Assembly: GCA_900319465.1 (NCBI GenBank)
Contig: ONOL01000015.1
Location: forward strand, 1-34,448
Direction of reading: 5' to 3'
Length of the DNA stretch: 34,448 nt
DNA from: an uncultured Eubacteriales bacterium
GTDB taxonomy: Bacteria > Bacillota > Clostridia > Oscillospirales > Oscillospiraceae
Shown: positions 15,775 through 23,926 of the stretch, one piece after another
How positions within the stretch are numbered: position 1 is the stretch's first letter
Layout: every line of letters begins with the position of its first letter
Translations under genes and position numbers: made by a program
Notes under the pieces: generated by a model
Told to the model about the DNA's origin: nothing
Seen by the model: the letters and a program-made list of their open reading frames with translations, nothing else
Database searches by the model: none

Positions 15775-18015
15775 TCACTCCTCAATGAGCGTGAGCTGTT
15801 CCTCGCCCTTGTCCTCCGGCTTCAAAAGCGCGCCGGCGGCGGGCAGGCTTCTCACACGGTAACGGCTCTGGTTCCGGATGGCGGTATCCTGCAGAAGCGC
15901 GGCGGCGCTCAGCGTGCGCCTCGCCTTGAGGCTCATGACCGCGACGCCCTGCGCGCTGCGGCTCTGCTTCGCCTGCAGCAGACTCGTATGGAACAGGAGG
16001 CAGCGCCCGTCGCTGGCATAGCAAACCACGTCCGTCTCCCCGTCGAGCACCAGCAGCGCCTTCAGCGGGCTCTTGTCCGAATAGGCGCCGATCAGCTTTT
16101 TGCGGTTGAGCTTGGTCTCATAGGCAGACAGCTCGACCCGCGCGGCCTTGCCGTTTTCGAACACAAACAGCAGGTGCTTCCGGTAATTGCCGGGGTCGAG
16201 CACCGTGAAGACGTTCTCCCCTTCATCCATCTGGAGCTTTGCGGGCAGATAAGCGCCGAGCGCGGAGGCCTTGCCGTCCTCAAATTCGCTCAGCCGCGTC
16301 TTGTAGACCTGCTGCCTGTCCGTGAACACCAGCAGCTCCGCGCGGTTCGTGGCCTCGAAGCTGAGCGCCGGGCCGTCCCCTTCCTTGTACTTCTGCTCCC
16401 CGCTCATGCGCAGGGACTGGGCGGTGATCTTCTTGAGATAACCGCCGCGGGACAGGAACACGGTCACCGGGTAGTCGGGTACGCTCTCGCTCTCGTCGAA
16501 CTCCTCGATCTCGTCGGCATAGACGATCGCGGTTTTCCGGGGCGCGGCGTATTTTTTCTGGATCTGCTTAAGCTCGTCGACGATGATGCTCTTGATGCGG
16601 CGGCGGTTGTGGAGAACGGCCTCGAGGTCTTCGATGTCCTTCTCCAGCTCATCCTTCTCCGAGGTGCGCTTGAGGATGTATTCGCGGTTGATGTTCCTCA
16701 GCTTGATCTCGGCCACGTACTCGGCCTGGGTCTGGTCGATGCCGAAGCCCATCATCAGGTTGGGGACAACCTCGCTCTCAAGCTCGGTGCTGCGGATGAT
16801 CTCAATGGCCTTGTCGATATCCAGCAGGATGCGCTCGAGGCCCTGGAGCAGATGCAGCTTGTCCTGCTTCTTCTTCAGCTCGAAGTACACCCGGCGGCGT
16901 ACGCAGTCCATGCGCCAGGCCGTCCACTCCTCGAGGATCTCCCGGATGCCCATGACCCGGGGATTGCCCGCGACGAGGATGTTGAAGTTGCAGGGAAAGG
17001 CGTCCTGCAGGGTCGTGAGCTTGAAGAGCTTCTGCATGAGCTTGTCGGGATCGGCGCCGCGCTTGAGGTCGATGGCGAGGCGCAGGCCGCCCAGATCCGT
17101 CTCATCACGCATATCGTTGATCTCGCGCACCTTGCCCGTTTTGATCAGCTCCGCCACCTTGTCGATGATCGCCTCGGAGGTGGTGGTGTAGGGGATCTCG
17201 TAGATCTCGACGATGTTCTCCTTCGGCAGGAAGCGCCAGCGGGCGCGCACCTTGAAGCTGCCGCGGCCCGTGAGGTAGATGCTCTCCATCTCCCGGCGCT
17301 CGTAGATGATCTCGCCGCCGGTGGGAAAGTCGGGCGCGGGGAGCGTGGCGTGCAGGTCGCACTCCGGGTCCCTTATGTACGCGATGGCGGTCTCGCAGAC
17401 CTCGCCGAGGTTGAAGCCGCAGATCTGGCTGGCCATGCCGGCGGCGATGCCGGAGTTGGCGGAGACCAGCACGTTCGGGAAAGCCGTGGGCAGGAGCGTG
17501 GGCTCCTTCATGCTGCCGTCGTAGTTGTCGGCAAAGTCCACGGTGTCCCGGTCGATGTCCCGGAAGAGCTCGGCGCAGATGGCCGAGAGCCGCGCCTCGG
17601 TATAGCGGGAGGCGGCGTAGGACATATCGCGGGAATAGACCTTGCCGAAATTGCCCTTGGAATCGACGAAGGGCGTCAGCAGCGCCTGATAGCCCGCGGA
17701 AAGGCGCACCATGGTCTCATAGATCGCGGCGTCCCCGTGGGGGTTCAGTTTCATGGTCTGGCCGACGATGTTGGCGCTCTTGGTGCGGCTGCCGCCGAGC
17801 AGGCCCATCTTGAACATGGTATAGAGGAGCTTGCGGTGGGAGGGCTTGAAGCCGTCGATCTCCGGGATCGCGCGCGAGACGATGACCGACATGGCGTAGG
17901 GCATGAAGTTCGTCTCCAGCGTCTCGGTGATCGGCTGCTCCAGCACCGCGGCCCGCAGCCCCATCACGTTGGGGTTGTCAAATCTTTTCTTTTCGTTTTC
18001 CTTTTTCTTTGCCAT
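15775..18015 (-). CDS. parC: DNA topoisomerase IV subunit A (type IIA topoisomerase)
   Basis: The DNA-cleaving subunit of a type IIA topoisomerase that unlinks daughter chromosomes. At 746 residues it is ParC-sized. The breakage-reunion domain includes the winged-helix segment with AASRYTEARLS, where Tyr138 is the nucleophile preceded by Arg137, then IAAGMASQICGFNL, a coiled coil (about 440-480) and a short beta-pinwheel C-terminus. No intact GyrA box is visible, which favours topoisomerase IV over gyrase. In the quinolone-binding helix (PHGDAAIYE, residues 92-100) the usual Ser is Ala96, while Glu100 is kept. Its partner subunit lies upstream, separated by a small zinc-ribbon membrane protein. 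AGAGG precedes the ATG. Gyrase A is the alternative name. Confidence 0.9.
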   Translation of the reverse strand: MAKKKENEKKRFDNPNVMGLRAAVLEQPITETLETNFMPYAMSVIVSRAIPEIDGFKPSHRKLLYTMFKMGLLGGSRTKSANIVGQTMKLNPHGDAAIYETMVRLSAGYQALLTPFVDSKGNFGKVYSRDMSYAASRYTEARLSAICAELFRDIDRDTVDFADNYDGSMKEPTLLPTAFPNVLVSANSGIAAGMASQICGFNLGEVCETAIAYIRDPECDLHATLPAPDFPTGGEIIYERREMESIYLTGRGSFKVRARWRFLPKENIVEIYEIPYTTTSEAIIDKVAELIKTGKVREINDMRDETDLGGLRLAIDLKRGADPDKLMQKLFKLTTLQDAFPCNFNILVAGNPRVMGIREILEEWTAWRMDCVRRRVYFELKKKQDKLHLLQGLERILLDIDKAIEIIRSTELESEVVPNLMMGFGIDQTQAEYVAEIKLRNINREYILKRTSEKDELEKDIEDLEAVLHNRRRIKSIIVDELKQIQKKYAAPRKTAIVYADEIEEFDESESVPDYPVTVFLSRGGYLKKITAQSLRMSGEQKYKEGDGPALSFEATNRAELLVFTDRQQVYKTRLSEFEDGKASALGAYLPAKLQMDEGENVFTVLDPGNYRKHLLFVFENGKAARVELSAYETKLNRKKLIGAYSDKSPLKALLVLDGETDVVCYASDGRCLLFHTSLLQAKQSRSAQGVAVMSLKARRTLSAAALLQDTAIRNQSRYRVRSLPAAGALLKPEDKGEEQLTLIEE

Positions 18016-18057
18016 ATAAGCCTCTTACCTTTTCCCTGCCATCCGCGAAAAACCACC

Positions 18058-18128
18058 GTGCCATTCCGAGGAGCGTCTGCATCGAAGAATCCGTCAGATC
18101 CTTCGGTCCCGCTCCGCTCAGGATGACA
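18058..18128. repeat. imperfect palindromic intergenic repeat (REP/MITE-like)
   Basis: CCATTCCGAGGAGCG near the left edge mirrors CGCTCCGCTCAGGATGAC near the right edge, and inner arms CGAAGAATC and GATCCTTCG also pair imperfectly. The wording (CATTCCGAG, GAAGAATC, CCTTCG, CTCAGGATGAC) matches a type of dispersed intergenic palindrome I recognise from many bacterial genomes. Only one copy is seen here. It sits between parC and the zinc-ribbon gene. Confidence 0.55.
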
Positions 18129-18149
18129 GTCCAAAGCGAACGGCAGCGC

Positions 18150-18452
18150 TCATCTCCTGGATTTTTTGACCTTTCGGCCGCTGCGCAGATCCCGGCGGCA
18201 GTTCGGGCACACCGTGACCGCGAGCGCGCCGGCGATGATGCGTTTGCCGCAGCTGGGACAGCGGCAGAATTTTGCGGCGCAGACGAGCATCGCCGCCAAA
18301 AGCCCCGCGGAGAGGAAGATCAGCACCATCTGGGCGACCGAGCCCGTCTCGGTAAAGACCAGCGCGCACACGCCGGTCGCGACAGCGCCGAACATACAGT
18401 ATCTGACCAGTTCCTGCCCGCGCTCAAAGCTGCTTTCAAATCTTGCTTTCAT
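18150..18452 (-). CDS. small membrane protein with C-terminal zinc ribbon
   Basis: A 100-residue protein not recognised as a named family. Two hydrophobic helices span about residues 17-34 (RYCMFGAVATGVCALVF) and 40-60 (AQMVLIFLSAGLLAAML). A zinc ribbon follows with CPSC (65-68) and CPNC (82-85), ending in a very basic tail (RRDLRSGRKVKKSRR). The ATG at 18452 has GGGAGGATCC directly upstream, so the gene is probably real. It lies between the two topoisomerase IV subunit genes on the same strand, about 120 bp from parE and 135 bp from parC. The basic tail and zinc ribbon would face the cytoplasm if both ends are inside, and could touch nucleic acid; that is inference. Confidence 0.7.
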   Translation of the reverse strand: MKARFESSFERGQELVRYCMFGAVATGVCALVFTETGSVAQMVLIFLSAGLLAAMLVCAAKFCRCPSCGKRIIAGALAVTVCPNCRRDLRSGRKVKKSRR

Positions 18453-18570
18453 GGATCCTCCCTTCGGTTCCTGACGAGTCACGGAGCATAGGCCGCGCCC
18501 GCGTTCCCTGCCGCATTCCGGGGCCCTCGCCCCCTCTGTCTCCGGCGATCGCCGTTACGGTGTCTTTCCC

Positions 18571-20565
18571 TTACGAAATGTCCGCCATGTCCAGATACTG
18601 CGCGCCGAACTCGGCGATGTGGTTCTTGCGCCCGTCCAGATCGTCCCCCAGCAGCAGGTCGAAGACCTGCGCCATGCGCGCGGCGTCCTCGGGCATGACC
18701 TTGATGAGCCGCCGCGTCTCCGGGTTCATGGTGGTCATCCACATCATGTCCGGGTCGTTCTCGCCGAGGCCCTTGCTGCGGGCGATCGTGGCCTTCGCGC
18801 CGTTGAGGCTCTCCACGATCTCCGCCTTCTCCCGATCGGAGTAGGCAAACCAGGTCTTCCCCCTGCTTTCGATCTCGTAGAGCGGGGATTCCGCGATGAA
18901 TACGTAGCCCTCGCGGATCAGGGTCGGCACGAGGCGGTAGAGCATGGTGAGGATCAGCGTGCGGATATGGAAGCCGTCCACGTCCGCGTCGGTGCAGATG
19001 ATGACCTTGTTCCAGCGGAGGTTGTTGAGGTCGAAGCTCGACAGCTCCTTGGTGTGCTTGTCCTTCACTTCCACGCCGCAGCCGAGCACCTTCATCAGAT
19101 CGGTGATGACGTCGCTCTTGAAGATGCGCACATAGTCGGCTTTGAGGCAGTTGAGGATCTTGCCGCGCACGGGCATGATGCCCTGGAACTCCGCGTCCCG
19201 CGAGAGCTTGCAGGCGCCCAGTGCGGAGTCGCCCTCCACGATGTAGATCTCCCGCTTCTCGGGCTCGCGGCTGCGGCAGTCCACGAACTTCTGCACGCGG
19301 TTTGCGATGTCGATGGAGCCGGAGAGCTTCTTCTTCATGCCCTGGCGGGCTTTCTCGGCGGTCTCGCGGCTGCGCTTGTTGATGAGCACCTGCTCGGCGA
19401 TCCGGTCGGCCTCCGGCTTGTTCTCGATGAAATAGACCTCGAGCTGCGCCTTGAAAAACTCGGTCATCGCCTGCTGGATGAAGCGGTTGTTGATGGCCTT
19501 CTTGGTCTGGTTTTCATAGGATGTCTGGGTGGAGAAGCAGTTCGTCACCAGCACCAGGCAGTCCTGCACGTCCTGAAACTTGATCGAGCTCTCGTTCTTC
19601 TGATACTTCCCCTGCTGCTTGAGGTAGGCGTCGATGGCGGAGAGGAAAGCGCTCTTGACCGCTTTGTCCGGCGCGCCGCCGTTTTCGAGCCAGGAGGAAT
19701 TGTGGTAGTACTCGAGGACGTTGGTCTTGTTGGAGAAGCAGAAGGCCGCGGAGATCTTGACCTTGTATTCAGGCTTGTCCTCGCGGTCGCGTCCCCTGCG
19801 CTCGGTGGAGACGAAGTAGGGAGCGGTCAGCGCCCCTTCCCCGGCAAGCTCCGTCACGTAATCCATGATGCCGTTTTCGTAGCAGTAGTCCCGGGTCTCG
19901 AAGCTCCTGCCCTTCTGCAGCCGCAGACGGAAGGTGACGCCCGCGTTGACCACCGCCTGGCGGTGCAGCACGTCCTCAAAATACTCCGCCGGGATGTCGA
20001 TGTCCGTAAAGACCTCGATGTCCGGCCGCCAGCGGATCGTGGTGCCGGTCTTCTTCCTGTCGGCCGGCTCGGCGATCAGCTCCTGCCCCTTTTTGCCGCA
20101 GGGCTTGCCCTTTTTGAAGTGCAGGGAGTATTTCTTCTCGTCGCGCCAGACCGTCACGTCCATGTACTCGGAGGCGTACTGCGTGGCGCAGGAGCCGAGT
20201 CCGTTAAGGCCGAGGGAGTATTCGTAATCGCCGCCGTCGGCGTTTTTGTACTTGCCGCCCGCGTAGAGCTCGCAGAACACGAGCTCCCAGTTGAAGCGCT
20301 TTTCCACGGGATTCCAGTCCAGCGGGCAGCCGCGGCCGAAGTCCTCCACCTCGATGGACTTGTCCTCAAAGTAAGTAAGCGTGATCAGGTTGCCGTGGCC
20401 CTCCCGCGCCTCGTCAATGGCGTTGGAGAGGATCTCAAAAACGGCGTGCTCGCAGCCGTCCAGCCCGTCGGAGCCGAAGATGACGCCCGGGCGCTTGCGC
20501 ACGCGGTCTGCGCCCTTGAGCTGGGAGATGCTGTCGTTGCCGTACTGTGCCGTGCTTTTTGTCAT
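18571..20565 (-). CDS. parE: DNA topoisomerase IV subunit B (type IIA topoisomerase)
   Basis: The ATPase subunit of the topoisomerase whose A subunit lies downstream. The protein has 664 residues. The GHKL ATP-binding site is visible as EILSNAIDEAREG, DFGRGCPLDW and SLGLNGLGSCA. The transducer domain follows, and the TOPRIM domain has VEGDSALG and TDADVDGFHIRTL with its metal-binding Asp residues, then a short C-terminus. Lack of the long GyrB insertion fits topoisomerase IV. I chose the ATG at 20565 (MTKSTAQYGNDSISQLKGAD) with AAGGA upstream; the open frame upstream is GC-rich non-family sequence. A good promoter with an overlapping inverted repeat precedes it. It leads the zinc-ribbon/parC/yitT/lipoprotein run. 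Confidence 0.92.
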   Translation of the reverse strand: MTKSTAQYGNDSISQLKGADRVRKRPGVIFGSDGLDGCEHAVFEILSNAIDEAREGHGNLITLTYFEDKSIEVEDFGRGCPLDWNPVEKRFNWELVFCELYAGGKYKNADGGDYEYSLGLNGLGSCATQYASEYMDVTVWRDEKKYSLHFKKGKPCGKKGQELIAEPADRKKTGTTIRWRPDIEVFTDIDIPAEYFEDVLHRQAVVNAGVTFRLRLQKGRSFETRDYCYENGIMDYVTELAGEGALTAPYFVSTERRGRDREDKPEYKVKISAAFCFSNKTNVLEYYHNSSWLENGGAPDKAVKSAFLSAIDAYLKQQGKYQKNESSIKFQDVQDCLVLVTNCFSTQTSYENQTKKAINNRFIQQAMTEFFKAQLEVYFIENKPEADRIAEQVLINKRSRETAEKARQGMKKKLSGSIDIANRVQKFVDCRSREPEKREIYIVEGDSALGACKLSRDAEFQGIMPVRGKILNCLKADYVRIFKSDVITDLMKVLGCGVEVKDKHTKELSSFDLNNLRWNKVIICTDADVDGFHIRTLILTMLYRLVPTLIREGYVFIAESPLYEIESRGKTWFAYSDREKAEIVESLNGAKATIARSKGLGENDPDMMWMTTMNPETRRLIKVMPEDAARMAQVFDLLLGDDLDGRKNHIAEFGAQYLDMADIS

Positions 20566-20585
20566 AAATGCCTGTTCCTTTACCG

Positions 20586-20634
20586 ATACTATATCTTGTG
20601 ATGTGCACCATAGCCATGTTAACTGATATAGTAT
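20586..20634. promoter_or_regulatory. 10-bp inverted repeat overlapping the parE promoter
   Basis: ATACTATATC (20586-20595) and GATATAGTAT (20625-20634) are exact reverse complements 29 bases apart. The upstream arm overlaps the -10 box of the parE promoter and the other lies in its leader. A looping or cooperative repressor could use such a pair; no known regulator is recognised. Confidence 0.6.
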
Positions 20635-20658
20635 AGCATTGAAAAAACGCGATTTCAA
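20630..20658 (-). promoter_or_regulatory. sigma-A promoter of parE
   Basis: On the minus strand TTGAAA (20653-20658), 17 bp, then TATACT (20630-20635). Transcription would begin near 20623, giving a leader of about 58 nt. Confidence 0.8.
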
Positions 20659-20900
20659 CAACACAACGGTTACGAAGTGCCCCGGGCGCGTCCCCTTCTC
20701 TCCATGCGCGCGGACGGGGAGCTTTCGCGGTGCCTGTGCAAACCGCGGAAGCGGAACGGCGCACGCTTTGTATCTCCCGTCCCCTCCTTTGAAAGCCGCT
20801 CCGGGGCTTTCAAAGAAAAAGGAAGAAGGCGCGCGCTTCTTCTGACGCCGCCAAAAGGCGGGACGCGTTCGCGCCCCGCCCCGCGGCCCTGAGCGGCCGC
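20659..20900. other. GC-rich intergenic region with hairpins, no gene seen
   Basis: No supported gene lies here. CTTTGAAAGCC (20787-20797) and GGCTTTCAAAG (20805-20815) form a perfect 11-bp stem followed by GAAAAAGGAAGAAGG, and several GC-rich short palindromes follow to 20900. The hairpin-plus-purine layout recurs at 11231-11262. Confidence 0.5.
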
Positions 20901-20929
20901 TTGACAATTTTCCGTTTTGGATGTATCTC
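20901..20929 (+). promoter_or_regulatory. possible promoter of bofA
   Basis: A perfect TTGACA (20901-20906) stands 17 bp before TATCTC (20924-20929). The -10 box is poor, so the call is moderate. The leader would be about 100 nt. A sporulation sigma factor could be used instead. Confidence 0.45.
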
Positions 20930-21035
20930 TATATAGGAATACAGGATTCTCATCCGGCGCTCTCTGTCTCTCGCGCCCGGAAAACCGTCCGCGTTTAGTA
21001 TGCGCCGCACGCTGCGATTTATTTGAGGTGATTCT

Positions 21036-21299
21036 TTGGAAACTCTGTCCAGTCTTTTGATGCTTGCCGCCACGGTGGTCTTTGTCATCCTGCTCATCCG
21101 CATTCTCGCCGCGCCCATCAAGTGGATCTTCAAGCTGGCGATCAACGGGGCGCTGGGCTTTGTGGTGCTGTATATTTTTAACTTCATCGGCGCTTTCGTG
21201 GGGCTCTCGGTCCCGATCACGCTGCCCTCCGCACTGATCACCGGCTTCTTCGGCATCCCGGGGGTCCTCTTCCTCGTGCTGCTGCAGATTTTGTTTTAA
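21036..21299 (+). CDS. bofA: BofA-family protein (pro-sigma-K processing inhibitor)
   Basis: An 87-residue membrane protein. BofA in Bacillus holds back the SpoIVFB protease that activates sigma-K in the mother cell. Helix one is about residues 8-25 (LLMLAATVVFVILLIRIL), then APIKWIFKLAINGALGFVVLYIFNFIG, and the conserved end VPITLPSALITGFFGIPGVLFLVLL matches the family. The start is TTG, supported by GAGGTGATTC directly upstream. Clostridia often carry BofA homologues without the full Bacillus system, so the exact role is open. It stands alone between parE (divergent) and the Na/Pi transporter gene (convergent), with its own terminator. Confidence 0.85.
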   Translation: METLSSLLMLAATVVFVILLIRILAAPIKWIFKLAINGALGFVVLYIFNFIGAFVGLSVPITLPSALITGFFGIPGVLFLVLLQILF

Positions 21300-21307
21300 C
21301 GCAGATC

Positions 21308-21338
21308 AAGAATCCACCGGCTAAGCCGGTGGATTCTT
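21308..21338 (+). terminator. terminator between bofA and the Na/Pi cotransporter gene
   Basis: AAGAATCCACCGGC (21308-21321) pairs perfectly over 14 bp with GCCGGTGGATTCTT (21325-21338) around TAA, followed by TTAAAATT. It ends bofA and touches the stop codon of the converging transporter gene. Confidence 0.85.
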
Positions 21339-23102
21339 TTAAAATTCATATTTCTTCGCAAATTCCTCGTAAAACCCGTCAAAGTTGTGGGAATGGAGCT
21401 CCTTGAGGTTGATGATATAGCCGTGGGTGTCGTACTCGTCGTCCCGCAGCTCGATCATGGCGATGACGATGTTGGAGCAGTGGTCCGCCACACGCTCGAA
21501 ATTGGTGATCAGGTCGTTGAACACAAAGCCCTGGTTGAGCGCGCATAAGCCCTTCTGCAGCCGCTCCACATGGTTGAGCTTCATCTCGTCGCAGAGGACG
21601 TCGATCCGCTCCTCCAGCGGTTCCACGCGATAGGCCATGGCCAGATCCTCGCCGGTGAAGGCGTCCACCGAGAGCTGAAGGATCTCGCACAGCGCCCCGG
21701 TCAGTACCTCGAGCTCCCGCAGCGCCCTGGCGGAAAAGACGATCTTCTTCTCATGGATCTCCCGCGCGGCCTCCGCGATGTTCATGGCGTGGTCGCTGAT
21801 CCGCTCGAAGTCGGAGAGGGTGTGCAGGTAGGTGGAGACGCTCTCGTTCTGCTTTTCGTTGAGCTCGTGGGTGTTGAGCTTGACAAGATAGGTGCCGAGC
21901 TTGTCCTCGTAGAGATCGACCAGGTCCTCGGTCATCTCCACTTTGCGGAGCTTCGCCTCGCTGTATTCGTTCAGAAGCGCCAGCGCGCGCAGCAGGTTCT
22001 CCCTTGCCGTGCGGGCCATGGCGTTGACGGTCATGCGGCTCTGCTCGACCGCAAGGGCCGGGTGCTGCAGGAAACGCTCGTCCAGCCGGTCGAGCTCGCC
22101 CGCGAGGGATTTCTCGTCCTCGCTCTCCTTTACCAGCGCCACGGTCAGCTTCTCGATCTGCCGGTCGAAGGGCAGCAGCACGATGGCGTTTGCCGCGCGG
22201 AAGAGCGTATTCACCAGCGCCACAGAGAAGGTGCCTACCACCCAGCCGTCCAGCCGGAAGCGGAAGACCGCATCCAGCACGTAATAGCCCACGCCGAAGA
22301 TCAGCACGCCGAGCACCTCGATCACAAGGTAGGACCAGGCGGCGCGGCGTCCGTCCGCCTTCGCGCCGATGGCAGACATCAGCACCGGCAGCGAAGAGCC
22401 GACGGCGATGCCGAGGATCAGCGGATAGGCTTCGGCGAAGGTGATCGCCCCGGTCAGGGACAGCGCCTGCAAAATACCGACCGCGGCCGAGGCGCTCTGC
22501 AGGACGGCGGTAAAGGCCGCGCCGACCAGAATGCCCAGCAGGGGGTTGGACACGCTCGTCATCAGATGCAGGAAATGCGCGTCCTCCCGCAGCGGCTCCA
22601 CCGCGCCGCTCATGCTGTGCATGCCGAACATCAGCACCGCAAAGCCCAGCAGGATATCCCCCGCGTGGCGGTGCATCTGTTTTTTGGAAAACATACGCAG
22701 GACGACGCCCGCGACGGCTACCATAGCCGAGAGGTTCGAGGTGGACAGCAGCGCCGTCCAGCCCGCGCCCTCCGCGCTTGAGAGGGCGATGATCCATCCG
22801 GTGATGCTGGTGCCCACCAGCGCGCCCTGAATGACCGAGACGGCCTGGCTCAGCTTCATGACGCCGGAGTTGACGAAGCCCACCGCCATGACCGAGGTGG
22901 CGGAGGAGGACTGGATCACGGCGGTCACGCCGGCGCCCAGCAGCATCCCGCGCACGGGCGTGCCGGTCAGGCGGTAGAGCACCAGCTCCAGCCGGTTGCC
23001 GGCGACCTTTTTCAGGCCGTCCCCCATCAGCGTCATGCCGAAGAGGAACAGCGCAACGCCGCCCAGCAGACTGATCATGTTAGAAATATCCAGATCGATC
23101 AC
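21339..23102 (-). CDS. Na/Pi cotransporter family protein with PhoU-like domain
   Basis: A 587-residue membrane transporter probably importing phosphate with sodium. Residues 1-310 hold two inverted repeats, each with the family's Gln-Ser motif: AVIQSSSATSVMAVGF and AVLQSASAAVGILQAL. The C-terminal part (about 340-560) is helical and PhoU-like (for example FERISDHAMNIAEAAREIHEKK and NFERVADHCSNIVIAMI). I used the GTG at 23102, which has only a weak AAAGAAAG site; the ATG at 23078 (MISLLGGVALFLFG) has no ribosome site. A strong promoter lies at 23191-23219, back-to-back with the rluA-type gene's promoter. It stands as a single gene. Confidence 0.9.
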   Translation of the reverse strand: MIDLDISNMISLLGGVALFLFGMTLMGDGLKKVAGNRLELVLYRLTGTPVRGMLLGAGVTAVIQSSSATSVMAVGFVNSGVMKLSQAVSVIQGALVGTSITGWIIALSSAEGAGWTALLSTSNLSAMVAVAGVVLRMFSKKQMHRHAGDILLGFAVLMFGMHSMSGAVEPLREDAHFLHLMTSVSNPLLGILVGAAFTAVLQSASAAVGILQALSLTGAITFAEAYPLILGIAVGSSLPVLMSAIGAKADGRRAAWSYLVIEVLGVLIFGVGYYVLDAVFRFRLDGWVVGTFSVALVNTLFRAANAIVLLPFDRQIEKLTVALVKESEDEKSLAGELDRLDERFLQHPALAVEQSRMTVNAMARTARENLLRALALLNEYSEAKLRKVEMTEDLVDLYEDKLGTYLVKLNTHELNEKQNESVSTYLHTLSDFERISDHAMNIAEAAREIHEKKIVFSARALRELEVLTGALCEILQLSVDAFTGEDLAMAYRVEPLEERIDVLCDEMKLNHVERLQKGLCALNQGFVFNDLITNFERVADHCSNIVIAMIELRDDEYDTHGYIINLKELHSHNFDGFYEEFAKKYEF

Positions 23103-23190
23103 ACTTTCTTTTTCAATAAAACGAGTCCCGGCTCCCGCCGGACGGAAACGGAATCACGCAAATACGGCGTCACGCCGCAAAGTGCTTGTC

Positions 23191-23219
23191 ATTATACCAC
23201 AGGCTTGCGGCAGATACAA
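23191..23219 (-). promoter_or_regulatory. sigma-A promoter of the Na/Pi cotransporter gene
   Basis: On the minus strand TTGTAT (23214-23219), 17 bp, then TATAAT (23191-23196), with TGG before it as an extended -10. Its -35 region lies only eight bases from the -35 of the divergent promoter at 23227. Confidence 0.8.
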
Positions 23220-23226
23220 GCGGCGC

Positions 23227-23255
23227 TTGCTTTTTCCCCAAAGAAACCTTACAAT
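23227..23255 (+). promoter_or_regulatory. sigma-A promoter of the pseudouridine synthase gene
   Basis: TTGCTT (23227-23232), 17 bp, then TACAAT (23250-23255). The start site would lie near 23262, leaving a leader of about nine bases, just long enough for GGTGATG before the ATG at 23271. Confidence 0.7.
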
Positions 23256-23270
23256 GGCTTCGGTGATGTT

Positions 23271-23912
23271 ATGGAAGCGAACATACTCTATCAGGACCGG
23301 CAGCTCGTCCTGTGCATCAAGCCCGCGGGCGTGCTGTCCGAGGAGGGCGGGATGCCCGGCCTGCTGCGCGCGCAGCTCGGTTTACAGGAGGTCTTCTGCG
23401 TGCACCGTCTCGACCGCGCCGTCGGCGGGCTGATGGTCTATGCGAAGACCGGGACGGCGGCCGCCGCGCTCTCCCGGCAGATCGCGGAGGGCGGGATGGA
23501 CAAGCGCTATCTCGCCGTCTGCTGCGGGGAGGCGCCGGAAGCGGGCGAGCTGCGGGACCTGCTGTATCACGACGCGGCGAAAAACAAGAGCTACGTCGTC
23601 ACGCGGCAGCGCCGCGGCGTGCGCGAGGCCGCGCTGCGCTTTGAGACGCTGGACCGCAGGGAGGGCAGGAGCCTTGTACGGGTGGAGCTGCTGACCGGCC
23701 GCTCGCACCAGATCCGGGTGCAGTTTGCCTCCCGGAAGCTTCCGCTCCTGGGCGACCGCCGCTACGGCGGCGATCCGGCGCCGGCGCTCGCGCTTTGGAG
23801 CGAGGCGCTCCGCTTCTCCCATCCCGAAAGCGGCGAGAAGCTCGCCTTCTCCGCTCCCCCGCCCGCGGAGGCTCCGTGGACACAGTTTGAAATGAAAAAC
23901 GGACAGCCTTAG
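23271..23912 (+). CDS. RluA-family pseudouridine synthase
   Basis: An enzyme that isomerises uridine to pseudouridine in rRNA or tRNA. The 213-residue protein starts MEANILYQDRQLVLCIKPAG (the family's opening strand) and has the catalytic motif VHRLDRAVGGLMVYAKT with its Asp. KRYLAVCCG, SLVRVELLTGRSHQIRVQFA and LLGDRRYGG follow, all in normal order. There is no S4 domain, so it is a short RluA-type protein. The ATG at 23271 is chosen for GGTGATG upstream and the match to family starts; a longer frame opens at 23205, before the promoter. Its 3' end overlaps the converging gtrA-like gene by four bases inside a shared terminator. Confidence 0.92.
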   Translation: MEANILYQDRQLVLCIKPAGVLSEEGGMPGLLRAQLGLQEVFCVHRLDRAVGGLMVYAKTGTAAAALSRQIAEGGMDKRYLAVCCGEAPEAGELRDLLYHDAAKNKSYVVTRQRRGVREAALRFETLDRREGRSLVRVELLTGRSHQIRVQFASRKLPLLGDRRYGGDPAPALALWSEALRFSHPESGEKLAFSAPPPAEAPWTQFEMKNGQP

Positions 23913-23926
23913 CGGCTGTCCGTTTT
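23896..23926. terminator. bidirectional terminator shared by the pseudouridine synthase and GtrA genes
   Basis: AAAACGGACAGCC (23896-23908) and GGCTGTCCGTTTT (23914-23926) are exact reverse complements with a five-base loop. Both convergent stop codons (23912 and 23909) lie inside the hairpin. Confidence 0.85.
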
